A DNA stretch of 64,000 bases, taken from the NCBI GenBank assembly GCA_025938035.1, contig JAICQE010000002.1, positions 5,565 through 69,564 of the forward strand. The letters run 5' to 3'. Below are positions 33,412 through 41,783 of this stretch, piece after piece. Source of the DNA: Vicinamibacteria bacterium (GTDB lineage Bacteria > Acidobacteriota > Vicinamibacteria > Vicinamibacterales > UBA2999). Both the position numbers and the translations under genes were made by a program. Positions within the stretch are counted from its first letter, which is position 1. Each line of letters opens with the position of its first letter. The notes below the pieces were generated by a model that did no database searches, had not been told where the DNA came from, and was given only the letters and a program-made list of their open reading frames with translations.

Positions 33412-33459
33412 CTACTTTTCCACTTTTCCACTTTTCCACTTTTCCACTTCTTCCACTTC
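33412..33459 (+). repeat. Tandem repeat, about five 9-bp units
   Basis: The unit CCACTTTTC is repeated with little change and then decays to CCACTTCTT. It lies in the 134-bp divergent gap between the VOC gene and a secreted-protein gene, so it may affect promoter spacing for either. Confidence 0.85.
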
Positions 33460-33533
33460 AACCGAGCTGACCTACAATGAGGCCTCTAAGCGGGCGCAAG
33501 GCCCCGGGCCTCAGGCCCAAGATGGAGGCTGGT

Positions 33534-34127
33534 ATGAAACGCGTTCTGATAATGGTTCTTTCGCTGCTGGCGGTGTCGACCAGCGTGTTGGCTCAGGGAC
33601 GGGGCGCTCCAGCGCCGCCGCCGGCGCTCGAGCCGGGTGCCTCGCAGGCGGACGTCGACAAGGCAGTGCTCGCAGCGCCGGCGCAGCTGCGGAATCAGGC
33701 GACCGTCATCAAATGGAATCCGAGTGACTGGAGCTATACGACGCTGAGGAAAGGCACCAATCGACTGGTGTGCTTCGACAGCTCGGGATTTCCGGGACAG
33801 GATCCGTTCTCGGTGGAGTGCAGCAGCATGGGCAACCTCGATCGGATCAAGCAGAACCTGATGTTCGAAGCCGAGCCCGATCGCGCCAAGCGGCAGGCCG
33901 CCATCGCCGCCGCTGAAAAGGATGGCACGCGGCCAAAGCCTGAGTACGGATCGGTCTGGTATCACAGCTGGGGCAAGGATCAGGCGAGTGCACGCTCGCA
34001 CATGACGGTGGCCGTTCCAGGGGCAACGGCGCAATCGCTGGGGCTCCCGGATAACGGCAAGATGGGCGGCGTGTGGGTGATGGATGCCGGGACGTCCGCC
34101 GCTCACCTCATGATTCCGGGCTTCTGA
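33534..34127 (+). CDS. Secreted protein of unknown function, 197 aa
   Basis: The start is the ATG at 33534, with GGAGG 7 bases before it. A signal peptide follows (VLIMVLSLLAVSTSVLAQ). The mature part has a conserved-looking core: LRKGTNRLVCFDSSGFPGQD, VECSSMGNLDRIKQNLMFEA, and YGSVWYHSWGKDQASARSHM. No catalytic motif is obvious. I do not recognise a named family. It is followed by a DUF5818-like gene and an MBL gene on the same strand with small gaps. Confidence 0.75.
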   Translation: MKRVLIMVLSLLAVSTSVLAQGRGAPAPPPALEPGASQADVDKAVLAAPAQLRNQATVIKWNPSDWSYTTLRKGTNRLVCFDSSGFPGQDPFSVECSSMGNLDRIKQNLMFEAEPDRAKRQAAIAAAEKDGTRPKPEYGSVWYHSWGKDQASARSHMTVAVPGATAQSLGLPDNGKMGGVWVMDAGTSAAHLMIPGF

Positions 34128-34140
34128 GACAGGCGGTGTG

Positions 34141-34467
34141 ATGAAGCCGGTGATGCTCAGCCTGTTTGTTGCCGCGGCCGTCTCTGCCGCGCAGGACAAG
34201 CAGACGTTCACCGGCATCATCACCGACGAAATGTGTCCGCTCGGCACCCATAACCATATGCGCATGGGGCCGACGGACGCCGAATGCGTCAAAGCGTGTG
34301 TCGTGTCGCACGGCTCCGCCTACGTGCTGTTCGACGGCAAGAGCGCGTACGTCCTCAGCGATCAGAAAACACCCGAACAATACGCCGCGCAGAAAGTGCG
34401 CGTGACCGGCACGCTCGACGCGAAGACGAAGACCATTCGCGTCGAATCGATCGCGGCCATTCGATAG
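34141..34467 (+). CDS. Exported DUF5818-like protein
   Basis: The 108-residue protein has a short signal peptide. It then carries the pattern TFTGIITDEMCPLGTHN, CVKACVVSHGSAYVLFDGK and a C-terminal strand series VRVTGTLDAKTKTIRVESIA. This matches a small OB-like family common in Acidobacteriota. The Cys-rich motif may bind metal. A GTG directly before the ATG (34138) is an alternative start. It lies 13 bases after the previous gene and 10 before the next. Confidence 0.85.
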   Translation: MKPVMLSLFVAAAVSAAQDKQTFTGIITDEMCPLGTHNHMRMGPTDAECVKACVVSHGSAYVLFDGKSAYVLSDQKTPEQYAAQKVRVTGTLDAKTKTIRVESIAAIR

Positions 34468-34477
34468 ACACAGCCAG

Positions 34478-35395
34478 GTGAGTCACCGCGTCCTGCTCAT
34501 CCTGTCGCTCGCGACGGCGTTCGCCGCGCAGGGCAGCTGGGTCGTTTATACGCAAAGCAAGCCGCCCGGACCGCTCACATCGCAGCGGATTCAGGGCGAT
34601 CTCCACATGATTTCCGGCGAAGGCGGCAACGTCGCGGTCTACGCCACCTCCGAGGGCGTCGTCCTGGTGGATGACATGTTCGACCGGAACCACGCCGACA
34701 TCCTCGCCCAGGTGAAGCGCATCACCGACAGACCGCTGCGGTATGTGATCAACACGCACCAGCACGACGATCACGCCGGCGGCGATCTCCAGATGCTGCC
34801 GATCGCCGAAGTGATCGCGCACCGGAACGTGTACGCGAACCTGAAGAACCTGAAGCGGCCGTACTACGAGGACACGCCAGGCACCCCGATCGGTTTGCCA
34901 CGAGTCACGTTCAGCGATCGGCTGGACGTGCATCTGGGCGGCAGGGACATCGAGGCGTACTACTTCGGCAGGGGCCACACCAGCGGCGACGCGATCATCT
35001 ATTTCCCCGAGCTGAAGGCCATTCACACCGGCGATCTGTTCATCAGCAGCTCGCGGCCCGGTGTGCCGATCTACGTCGACTATGTGCAGGGTGGCAGTCT
35101 GATCGAGTGGACGCGCACCCTCGAGCGGACGCTCGAACTCGACTTCGACATCGTCATCCCGGGCCACGGGCCGGTAGCGAGAAAGGCGGACCTTGCCCGG
35201 TTCAACGCCAGCATCGCGGCAATGCGCACGCGGCTGCAGGCGCTCATCAGGAGAGGGGCCAACCGTTCGGCGGTCGCCGAGACGATCGAGAAGGACTACG
35301 GCTGGCGCGTTGCCGGCTGCCCGCCGTCGCCGCAGATGACGCCCGGCTGTTTGCAGTATCAGCAGATCGACGCGTTGATTGAGGAATTGAAGTAG
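34478..35395 (+). CDS. Secreted metallo-beta-lactamase-fold hydrolase
   Basis: The 305-residue protein starts at a GTG and has an export signal. The MBL metal site is complete: THQHDDHAGG (HxHxDH), GRGHTSGD (His), HTGDLF (Asp), and PGHGPVA (last His). GNVAVYATSEGVVLVDDMFD is the usual N-terminal strand pair. The C-terminal part is close to quorum-type MBL hydrolases found in Acidobacteriota. The substrate is unknown; beta-lactamase activity cannot be concluded from the fold. Confidence 0.92.
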   Translation: MSHRVLLILSLATAFAAQGSWVVYTQSKPPGPLTSQRIQGDLHMISGEGGNVAVYATSEGVVLVDDMFDRNHADILAQVKRITDRPLRYVINTHQHDDHAGGDLQMLPIAEVIAHRNVYANLKNLKRPYYEDTPGTPIGLPRVTFSDRLDVHLGGRDIEAYYFGRGHTSGDAIIYFPELKAIHTGDLFISSSRPGVPIYVDYVQGGSLIEWTRTLERTLELDFDIVIPGHGPVARKADLARFNASIAAMRTRLQALIRRGANRSAVAETIEKDYGWRVAGCPPSPQMTPGCLQYQQIDALIEELK

Positions 35396-35449
35396 TGGCG
35401 CGAGCCCTGTCGGGCTCGCGAGGCGAACCTGGAAGGTTCGCCCCACGAA
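35396..35449. repeat. Dispersed palindromic repeat, family 2
   Basis: Two adjacent hairpins: GCGAGCCctgtcGGGCTCGC and GGCGAACCtggaaGGTTCGCC, ending CCACGAAT. It lies between two convergent genes. Copies with the same plan lie at 44505 and 56766. Confidence 0.85.
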
Positions 35450-35468
35450 TCCGCGTTCGAAATCCGGG

Positions 35469-36089
35469 CTAGCGCCCGTCGTTCCGGCCGGTGATCCTCT
35501 CCCAGATCGAACCAGTCTGACGGTCGCGGTCGCGGTCGGTGGTCCGAACATCACCACGGTAGGCGTTGTCGTAGCCCTGGACGAAGCCCGAGCGGTACGC
35601 CGCGCGGTAATCATCGCGCGTTCCGTAGCGGCTGTCGTAGCCGCGGGTCCCGGACTTGTACCAATCGTGACGCGCCGGATCGTAGCGATCGCCGTCGCGC
35701 GAGTCTTCCTGCGCCTTCGTGATGCCGTCACGGTAGCCCTGGTCGTAGCCCTGGCGTGCGTAGCGGCGGTCGCCATTCCGATCGTCACGGCCCCAGCGAT
35801 CGTCGTCGCGGTTGCCCCAGCGATCATTGCGGCCATACACGTCGCTGCCATAGATCACCCGCGCGTTGTTGCTGCGCGACGCGATGCGTTCGGCCTCGTT
35901 GCAATTGGTCGCACGCGGCTGCTGGCCGGCCGGCCGGCCCTCGTACCACACCCGGCACTGTCCGGCGGGCGGCATCTGGCCGGGCGGAATGCCCTGGTTG
36001 CGGGCGCTGTTCCGCCCGTTGCCCTGCGCGAATGCGGCGCCGGCGATAAGAGCGATGAATGCAGTCGTTGTTGCTAAAGTGCGGAGCAT
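35469..36089 (-). CDS. Exported Arg/Asp/Tyr/Gly-rich protein
   Basis: The protein has 206 residues from the ATG at 36089, with GGAGGAA just before it. It has a signal peptide (TTTAFIALIAGAAFAQ). A short ordered part follows (PPAGQCRVWYEGRPAGQQPR with CNEAERIA). The rest is rich in Arg, Asp, Tyr and Gly (NDRWGNRDDDRWGRDDRNGD), with repeated Y-Q-GY-R-G-like units. This composition suggests a disordered envelope protein. The first half resembles a common Acidobacteriota secreted family whose role is unknown. Confidence 0.82.
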   Translation of the reverse strand: MLRTLATTTAFIALIAGAAFAQGNGRNSARNQGIPPGQMPPAGQCRVWYEGRPAGQQPRATNCNEAERIASRSNNARVIYGSDVYGRNDRWGNRDDDRWGRDDRNGDRRYARQGYDQGYRDGITKAQEDSRDGDRYDPARHDWYKSGTRGYDSRYGTRDDYRAAYRSGFVQGYDNAYRGDVRTTDRDRDRQTGSIWERITGRNDGR

Positions 36090-36243
36090 GGGTTCGGTTC
36101 CTCCACCCACTGTTCCGGCAAGATCCGGACCACGCATTTTCAGCCCGGTTTCAATGTATTTCCGGCTGGACCGTCATCCACGCAGGACGCGACGGATGAG
36201 CCAATCGATGACATCGCGGAGCGAATGCTACAGTTAGCACCGG

Positions 36244-37329
36244 ATGCCCGCTGACGCCGCCGCCCGCCGCTGGCTCGACCGATTGTTTCCGCGCCGCCGC
36301 GCCACGGAAAAGATGATCACGGCATTGCGCGAGGAGATGGCGCGCGAGCAGAAAAACATGGTGCGCGAGCTGCGCGAGATCCGCCGCACCGCCGAGCAGA
36401 GCCGGCAGGAGTTTCAGGCGGCCCTGGCGTCGCACGACGCCGTGCTGGCGACGCTGCCTGAGCTTCAGGCACGCATCGACCGCTGCATGTCGGTGTACGT
36501 CCAGGACGCGAAGTCAGCGGTGAAGGTCAACGAATTCCGCGCCAGCGTCGACCCCGCCGGCGTGCTCGCCCACGTCACCGCCGCGGTCGGGCGCGCACGG
36601 CTCCAGCTCGAGCCGTGCCCGCATCTCGTGGTCGATAACGTCTTTCCCGACTACCTCTACGACCGGATGATTGACTCGCTCCCGGCGCCGGTCTTCTTCG
36701 AGAAGACGTCGGATCTGCGCGACGAAATGCCGGTCCCGTTCGTCATGGCTCCGGCATTCAGCCGCGCGGTGTGGGACGTCTTTCACGAGGCGGTCGAAAA
36801 GGCGCTGCTGCCGGCCGTCATTGCCGCCTTCCGCCCGGCGCTCGACGACTTCGTGCGCTCGTCGTGGCCGTCGCTCGGATCGTGGGACCAGTCCGGCATC
36901 ACGCTGCGCGCGGCGAATCCCCGCCTGATGCTGCGCCGGCGGGGGTACCTGATCAAGCCGCATCGCGATCCACGCTGGGCGTTCCTCGTCGCCCTGTTCT
37001 ACGCCGCTCCGCGCAACGCGCCGCATACCTACGGCACCCAGCTGTACCGGCTGGTTCATGAGCGCGACGAGCCGCACACCTCGCCGCTCTGGCTCAAGCC
37101 GGACGAGTGTGTGCTCGCGCGCGACGTGCCAGGCATTGGCAACAGCGCGCTGATGTTTCTCAATTCCACGGGCGCGCACGGCGCCTCGGTTCCCGACGAT
37201 GCCCCGCCGGACTTTCTGCGCTACGTCTACCAGGCGCGCTTCAGTCCGGATGCTCCAACCAAGGCCCGCCTGCTCGAACTGCTGACGGGCGAGGGAGCGG
37301 CGCGGGATCGCTGGGTCGCGACCCGTTGA
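36244..37329 (+). CDS. 2-oxoglutarate/Fe(II)-dependent oxygenase-like protein with coiled-coil N-terminus
   Basis: This protein has 361 residues. Residues 20-80 form a charged coiled coil (REEMAREQKNMVRELREIRR). From about 120 a double-stranded beta-helix oxygenase follows: PCPHLVVDNVFPDYLYD, the HxD site in YLIKPHRDPRW, the distal His in NSTGAHGAS, and Arg in FLRYVYQARF. The fold is that of prolyl 4-hydroxylase-like enzymes acting on proteins or glycans. It overlaps the DUF6625 gene, so the pair may modify the same cell-surface structure. Confidence 0.85.
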   Translation: MPADAAARRWLDRLFPRRRATEKMITALREEMAREQKNMVRELREIRRTAEQSRQEFQAALASHDAVLATLPELQARIDRCMSVYVQDAKSAVKVNEFRASVDPAGVLAHVTAAVGRARLQLEPCPHLVVDNVFPDYLYDRMIDSLPAPVFFEKTSDLRDEMPVPFVMAPAFSRAVWDVFHEAVEKALLPAVIAAFRPALDDFVRSSWPSLGSWDQSGITLRAANPRLMLRRRGYLIKPHRDPRWAFLVALFYAAPRNAPHTYGTQLYRLVHERDEPHTSPLWLKPDECVLARDVPGIGNSALMFLNSTGAHGASVPDDAPPDFLRYVYQARFSPDAPTKARLLELLTGEGAARDRWVATR

Positions 37330-38147
37330 GTGCGAGGCCGCGCGTCGCCATCGTCAATACGTTCTTTGGCACGCCCCCGCCATGGCTGCCGGCCTTTTTC
37401 CGCTCGTGCCAGACCAACGCGGACGTCGAGTGGCTGATCTACGCCGACTTCGACGTGCCGGCGCCGCCGAACGTCACCATCAGGGCGACGGATCTGCGCG
37501 AGTTCAACGCCCGGGCGTCGGCCGTGCTCGGCACCACGATTACGATCGATCGCGCCCTGGTGCGGAAAATCTGTGACTTCAAGCCTCTCTACGGGCTGAT
37601 GTTCGCCGATGACCTGCGCGAGTTCGACTGGTGGGCCTATTCGGATCTGGACGTCGTCTGGGGCGACGTCCGACGCTTCGTCACCGACGATCTGCTCAAC
37701 ACCCACATCGTCGTGTCGCCGCGTCAGCGCAAGCTTGGCGGACACGGGACCTTCTGGCGCAACACCGAGGCGAACAATCGCACGTTCGAGATCGTGCCCG
37801 ACGTCATGGCACACCTGACCAACCCGCACTACGTGCGGGTGGACGAGAACATCCTCACGAACTGCCTGCGCGAGCGCATCGCGAAAAGCTCCTTCAAGGC
37901 GCGGCCGAAGATCTACTGGGAAGAGGAGATGACGATCACGGCCCAGTATCAGAAGGACCTGCTGGCCGGGGATCGTGACTGGCAGATGACGTGGCGGGAC
38001 GGGCACGCATTCGACGCGGAAGGGAGGGAAGTGATGTATCTGCACTTCCACAAGCTGGTCTCGTGCCTGCAGTCGATCGACTTCGGCTTCGGCGACGAGC
38101 CGGATGAATTTGCTCTGACGCGAAGCGGAATCAAGTCGCGGACCTGA
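37326..38147 (+). CDS. DUF6625 glycosyltransferase-like protein
   Basis: The protein has 273 residues, with the start taken as TTG at 37326, which overlaps the previous stop (TTGA). It gives MSARPRVAIVNTFFGTPPPW; no ATG in frame would keep this conserved N-terminus. DUF6625 hallmarks are WLIYADFDVP, KICDFKPLYGLMFAD, and WAYSDLDVVWGDVRRFV with a DLD (DXD-type) motif. The family is thought to contain sugar transferases with a GT-A fold. The frame continues further upstream but only as an overlap with the oxygenase. Confidence 0.85.
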   Translation: MSARPRVAIVNTFFGTPPPWLPAFFRSCQTNADVEWLIYADFDVPAPPNVTIRATDLREFNARASAVLGTTITIDRALVRKICDFKPLYGLMFADDLREFDWWAYSDLDVVWGDVRRFVTDDLLNTHIVVSPRQRKLGGHGTFWRNTEANNRTFEIVPDVMAHLTNPHYVRVDENILTNCLRERIAKSSFKARPKIYWEEEMTITAQYQKDLLAGDRDWQMTWRDGHAFDAEGREVMYLHFHKLVSCLQSIDFGFGDEPDEFALTRSGIKSRT

Positions 38148-38163
38148 CAAGGTCCGCGCCACG
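38139..38163. repeat. Short family-2-like palindrome over a stop codon
   Basis: GCGGACCtgacaaGGTCCGC then GCCACGA. It includes the TGA of the DUF6625 gene and could act as a 3' hairpin of its mRNA. Confidence 0.6.
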
Positions 38164-38197
38164 ATCTGAGTACCGAGCGGACGCTTTTGTTGCGCCT

Positions 38198-38440
38198 CTA
38201 ACGTCGTCTGACAGAAACGTAGGACGATTCCGGCTCGCGTCCCCAGACGCTGTCGGTGCGGACGATCGTGCGCCGCGCAGTCCAGCGCAGGAATCCCATG
38301 TCCACGAGCGCATCGATGACGTAGCGGCAATCGTCGACGCCGAACCCGACGAGGCGGACGGTCTGGGGCACCGTCAGTTCCAGGCCAGGCATCTCGTTGA
38401 AGTGGGCGCGAACCCGATCCACGGCAAGTGAAAAGCTCAT
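38198..38440 (-). CDS. Small winged-helix-like protein, paralogue A
   Basis: The 80-residue protein has the pattern VRAHFNEMPGLELTVPQTVR, a Cys near residue 38, and VIDALVDMGFLRWTARRTIV. Two more proteins in the window share it (48706 and 57896): an EMPGL-x-LT start, a helix-turn-helix-like Q/A-RL segment and a C-terminal LV-x-FL wing. Such small proteins may bind DNA or a partner. The ATG has GGAG five bases upstream. A sigma-54-type promoter match ends only about 13 bases before the ATG, so the transcript would have almost no leader. Confidence 0.75.
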   Translation of the reverse strand: MSFSLAVDRVRAHFNEMPGLELTVPQTVRLVGFGVDDCRYVIDALVDMGFLRWTARRTIVRTDSVWGREPESSYVSVRRR

Positions 38441-38452
38441 GCGCTCCGGCAG

Positions 38453-38468
38453 AGCAACTCACGGGCCA
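38453..38468 (-). promoter_or_regulatory. Sigma-54 -24/-12 promoter (predicted) for paralogue A
   Basis: The minus strand reads TGGCCCGTGAGTTGCT, with one mismatch to TGGCACG and a full TTGCT at the right spacing. The predicted transcription start is near 38442, almost at the ATG (38440). The remaining 280 bp up to the HD gene at 38752 shows no other gene. Confidence 0.55.
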
Positions 38469-38751
38469 CAGCCGTTTCGGTCCCTCCTCGGACACAAACA
38501 ACAATGTTTTCAACGGGTTCCGGCCGTGGGCGGCAATTGACGCAAATCACTCTTTTTTGACATTCGTGTTGTTAGCGCTGATCATGTCGACATCAATGTA
38601 GGAATCCATGGGCGGACGTTGTGCGCGGCGTGGACTGCAGGGCTGCTTTCAAAAGTGGTCGGTCGGCCAGCGCAGCCGTTTGCGTCCGTCCCGGCTTGCG
38701 GGGCGTTTTGGGTCCTGCCGTTTTGGCATGACTATAGAAACCTAATCGGGC

Positions 38752-39540
38752 ATGCGAGCAAGTAGCGCAGGGCGGCGGCGAAGCGACCTCCCGGACTTCG
38801 TTCAGACCGACGTAGACATCGATGCCGTGGCGGACGGGATTTTCGCCCGCTACTCAGGTCCCCAGGCGATCGTGATCGAGGGGACGCCGTCGCAGGCCAC
38901 GTTCTTCGATCCCGCGTATTGTCCGGACTTCCGCGTCATGAAAATGGCCGGCGAGCTCGCGCTGTCGGTCAACCAGCGCGCCGTCGCCGAGGCGAGCCTG
39001 CCCCACGGCATCACGCCGCTCCGTGTGACCATTCGCGAAATCATGCTCGCCGCGCTGCTGCACGATCTGGGCAAGCAGCATGAGGACTGTGCGCCGTTCA
39101 TCGAGTTGATGCGCGGTACCGACCTGAGGGGCGATAACGCCGAGGACGCGGCGATGCGTGCCGACTACCTGCTCGGCATCGTGCGCGATGCGCACTGCCG
39201 CAAAGGGCCGTGCATGATCGATCGGCTGCGCGATGCGGGCCGGCCCGAGTTGAACAATCCGTTTATCGTCACCGTGGCGCGCCGCCACGGCGAGGACTAC
39301 GCCACCAACCGCAACGAGCGCCAGGGCTGCTGGTGGGCACGCGAGATCAACGTGGTCACGATTGCGGACGACTACGATGCGCTCACGTCGCAGGGGCCCG
39401 AGCGCGCCTACCGGACCGGGCGGACGGACGCTGCCGCAGCCGTGCGCATGCTGCGCGCCGGCGCGGCGCGCGGCCGCTACGAGCCGCACCTCACCGAGAT
39501 CTTCATCGACGACGTGATCCGTCCAGCTTCAGCTTCATAG
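38752..39540 (+). CDS. HD-GYP-like HD-domain protein, divergent
   Basis: The 262-residue protein has HD motifs: AALLHDLGKQHED (HD pair), then VARRHGEDYATN where HD-GYP proteins have the HH-DGxGYP segment. VVTIADDYDALTSQGPERAY, typical of HD-GYP phosphodiesterases, comes next. The GYP triplet itself is not present. Such proteins hydrolyse cyclic dinucleotides such as c-di-GMP, but this sequence lacks the canonical signature, so the substrate is uncertain. No ribosome site is clear at the ATG. It is followed by a DUF5715-like gene on the same strand. Confidence 0.78.
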   Translation: MRASSAGRRRSDLPDFVQTDVDIDAVADGIFARYSGPQAIVIEGTPSQATFFDPAYCPDFRVMKMAGELALSVNQRAVAEASLPHGITPLRVTIREIMLAALLHDLGKQHEDCAPFIELMRGTDLRGDNAEDAAMRADYLLGIVRDAHCRKGPCMIDRLRDAGRPELNNPFIVTVARRHGEDYATNRNERQGCWWAREINVVTIADDYDALTSQGPERAYRTGRTDAAAAVRMLRAGAARGRYEPHLTEIFIDDVIRPASAS

Positions 39541-39605
39541 CTGCGCTTCAGCCGGAGGAGGTAGCCGGTTCAGCTCGACGCGGTTGTTACACTGGATACG
39601 CGCCT

Positions 39606-40625
39606 ATGGTCGGCAAACTCTCCCTCACCGTTTGCATCGCGATCAGCGGCGTGTGCTCCTTTGCTCCTCCGGCGTTCGCCGGATTGCCGGCACTCGATCG
39701 GATGATGGTCGAGCTCGCCATGTCGAGCGCCCAATCCGCTGAAACGATCCGCCGCGTCTACCAGGATCATCTCGATTTCCTGATGCTGCGCGAGTATGGC
39801 GAGCTCGCCGGCGCCCTCGATAACGGCGGACTCGTTCCGCTGCCCGACCAGCCGCTGCGTTTCAACATCATCCCGCGGCTGGATGGACCTCATCCGATCG
39901 GCGAGAAGGATCTCGCGAATCAGACCAGCTACACGGCCGCCCGGGCGGCGACGATCGGCGCGCTGCTGGAGATCGCGTCGCGCGTGAAGAGCGGGCCGGT
40001 CGAGATCACGAGTCTCGTCCGCCACTCTGACTACCAGGAGGAACTGCGGACGACCAATCCGAACGCCATTACCTCGGTGCCCGTGCACACGATGGGACTG
40101 GCCGTGGACATCGGACTGGTCAACACGCCGCTCGAGACGATCTACGAGCTCCGCGACGTGCTGCGCCGGATGCAGGACGACGGGGACATCCTGTTCATCG
40201 GCGAACGCCGACAGCTGGTGTTCCACGTCGTACCGCATCCGTCCCGCCTCGGACACTTCAACGAGGTCTATCTGCGCGCGGTCGGTGCGCCGCTGACCAG
40301 CCGATCGGCAGGAGCGCATGCCTTTGTGGACGCACCGCGCCTGCTGCCGGACCGACTGGCGCCGCAGGTGACGACGGAGATCATCGCGATGCTTCCGGCG
40401 GAAGGTCCGATTCAGAACCTGTGGGTCGATTCGCCGGCGGAGGAAGCACCTGCCGCAGACCAGCCGCCGCAATCACGACTGACGATCGTGCTGGCGGAGG
40501 TCCGGGCGTACTGGCGCGAGATGTCCGGTGCGCGCTGGCTGGCGATCGTCATCGCCGCGATGCTGTCATCCCTGCTGTTCGCCCGGCGGCCAGCAGTCGC
40601 CACGATCCTCGACAAGTCCGCCTGA
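39606..40625 (+). CDS. Exported DUF5715-like protein with M15-peptidase-like site
   Basis: The protein has 339 residues from the ATG at 39606. It has a signal peptide (LTVCIAISGVCSFAPPAFAG) and a C-terminal hydrophobic segment before a basic tail (WLAIVIAAMLSSLLFA). In the middle, SLVRHSDYQEEL and VPVHTMGLAVDIGL resemble the metal site of VanY/M15 peptidases (SxHxxGxAxD), with the third ligand in VFHVVPHP. A peptidoglycan-related role is possible. Its stop codon lies inside a family-1 palindromic repeat. Confidence 0.8.
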   Translation: MVGKLSLTVCIAISGVCSFAPPAFAGLPALDRMMVELAMSSAQSAETIRRVYQDHLDFLMLREYGELAGALDNGGLVPLPDQPLRFNIIPRLDGPHPIGEKDLANQTSYTAARAATIGALLEIASRVKSGPVEITSLVRHSDYQEELRTTNPNAITSVPVHTMGLAVDIGLVNTPLETIYELRDVLRRMQDDGDILFIGERRQLVFHVVPHPSRLGHFNEVYLRAVGAPLTSRSAGAHAFVDAPRLLPDRLAPQVTTEIIAMLPAEGPIQNLWVDSPAEEAPAADQPPQSRLTIVLAEVRAYWREMSGARWLAIVIAAMLSSLLFARRPAVATILDKSA

Positions 40626-40680
40626 GTCCGCCTGAAGGCGGACACTACGCCTCTGGTCCGCCTGAAGGCGGACACTACGA
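40615..40680 (+). repeat. Two full and one partial family-1 repeats in tandem
   Basis: AGTCCGCCTG, then GTCCGCCTGAAGGCGGAC with ACTACG twice, separated by CCTCTG. The first partial unit supplies the last codons and TGA of the DUF5715-like gene. It fills the gap to the convergent gene at 40688. Confidence 0.9.
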
Positions 40681-40687
40681 CTATCGA

Positions 40688-41749
40688 TTACTTCGGAACG
40701 GCAAACTTCCGCGGATCGATCTGCGTGTTGAGGCGAAACCGATCGAAGGTTGTTTCTTCCGTCGTGTCCGTACCGATGGCGCGGCGGAGGCGGAAGGGGA
40801 ACTTGACCCCGTTCACGTCGCGATAGTCGGCGTAATAAAACCGGTATTCGATAGGCGCGGCCTGCGCCTTCTGGCGCAGCGCGGCCACCTGCTTCGTGTA
40901 GCTCTCGCGCTCCTCCGCGCTCGCCGACTGCGGCGGCGCGGCCGGGGCGGAAATGATCACGGCGCCGGGCGCCACGGTGCGGGGCGGCGGCTGCCCTGGC
41001 GTCGTCACGATCACGTTGGTCGGTGGAGCCTGCCAGCTGAGCATGATGGGCAGGTGAGTGTCCGACGCGATGAAGAGCCGGGCGGCGAAATTACCCGCGC
41101 CGCGCACCTCGATCACATCCGCGGTTCCCTGCGGCGCCTGCGCCTGCGCCGCAAAGGCAAACGTCATCGGGTAGGTCTCGAGCGATCTGGCGAACATGCC
41201 GAGCGCCAGCCGCGCGAACTCCTGCTTGGTGTTTGTCAGGCGCGTGGCCCGCTGAGCGGCCTGCTGCGCGGCAAGCTGTTCGGGTGTCGGCGCCGGACCG
41301 CCCGGGCGGCCGGGCGGCGGTGCGCCGGGACCACCGCCCCTGGCCGGCGCGACGGGGAACTGAATCACATCGCTGCCATTGAACCCGGTTGACGTGGGTT
41401 CGCTTTCCTCAGCAGGGCTCTCGTCCTTGCGCGCGTATTTGTCGGGCAGCTGAATCGAAATCTCGAATTCAATCGGGACCAGGTTGTCCCCGCGCACACG
41501 GCGCGTTCGTCCCGTGGCGACAACGGTCGTCACCGCGTCCAGGGCCGGTCCGCCAAGCGCTTTCCTCGCCTCCGCCAGGATCTGAGCTGCGCGCTCGACG
41601 GCGGCGGGGGAGGGCGGCGGGTCGGGCTTGGCCGCGCCAGCGCCCGGCGCCGGCACACCCTGTGCGGGTGCGGGTGGCTGCGCGGCCACCGCGGCCACCG
41701 TGGCGATGGCCAGAAGGAGGCCGGCAAATACCTGAGCAAAAGGTCGCAT
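40688..41749 (-). CDS. Exported protein of unknown function, 353 aa
   Basis: The start is the ATG at 41749 with GGAGT before it. A signal peptide follows (AQVFAGLLLAIATVAAVAAQ). Pro/Ala-rich segments surround a conserved-looking core (RKALGGPALDAVTTVVATGR, IEFEISIQLPDKYARKDES). The C-terminal part, with YYADYRDVNGVKFPFRLRRA, is a pattern seen in outer-membrane lipoprotein-sorting-like proteins of Acidobacteriota. It may bind lipid or acyl groups, but this is not established. Confidence 0.8.
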   Translation of the reverse strand: MRPFAQVFAGLLLAIATVAAVAAQPPAPAQGVPAPGAGAAKPDPPPSPAAVERAAQILAEARKALGGPALDAVTTVVATGRTRRVRGDNLVPIEFEISIQLPDKYARKDESPAEESEPTSTGFNGSDVIQFPVAPARGGGPGAPPPGRPGGPAPTPEQLAAQQAAQRATRLTNTKQEFARLALGMFARSLETYPMTFAFAAQAQAPQGTADVIEVRGAGNFAARLFIASDTHLPIMLSWQAPPTNVIVTTPGQPPPRTVAPGAVIISAPAAPPQSASAEERESYTKQVAALRQKAQAAPIEYRFYYADYRDVNGVKFPFRLRRAIGTDTTEETTFDRFRLNTQIDPRKFAVPK

Positions 41750-41783
41750 CAAAATTACTCCACGGAATCTTACGCCTCGAGCG

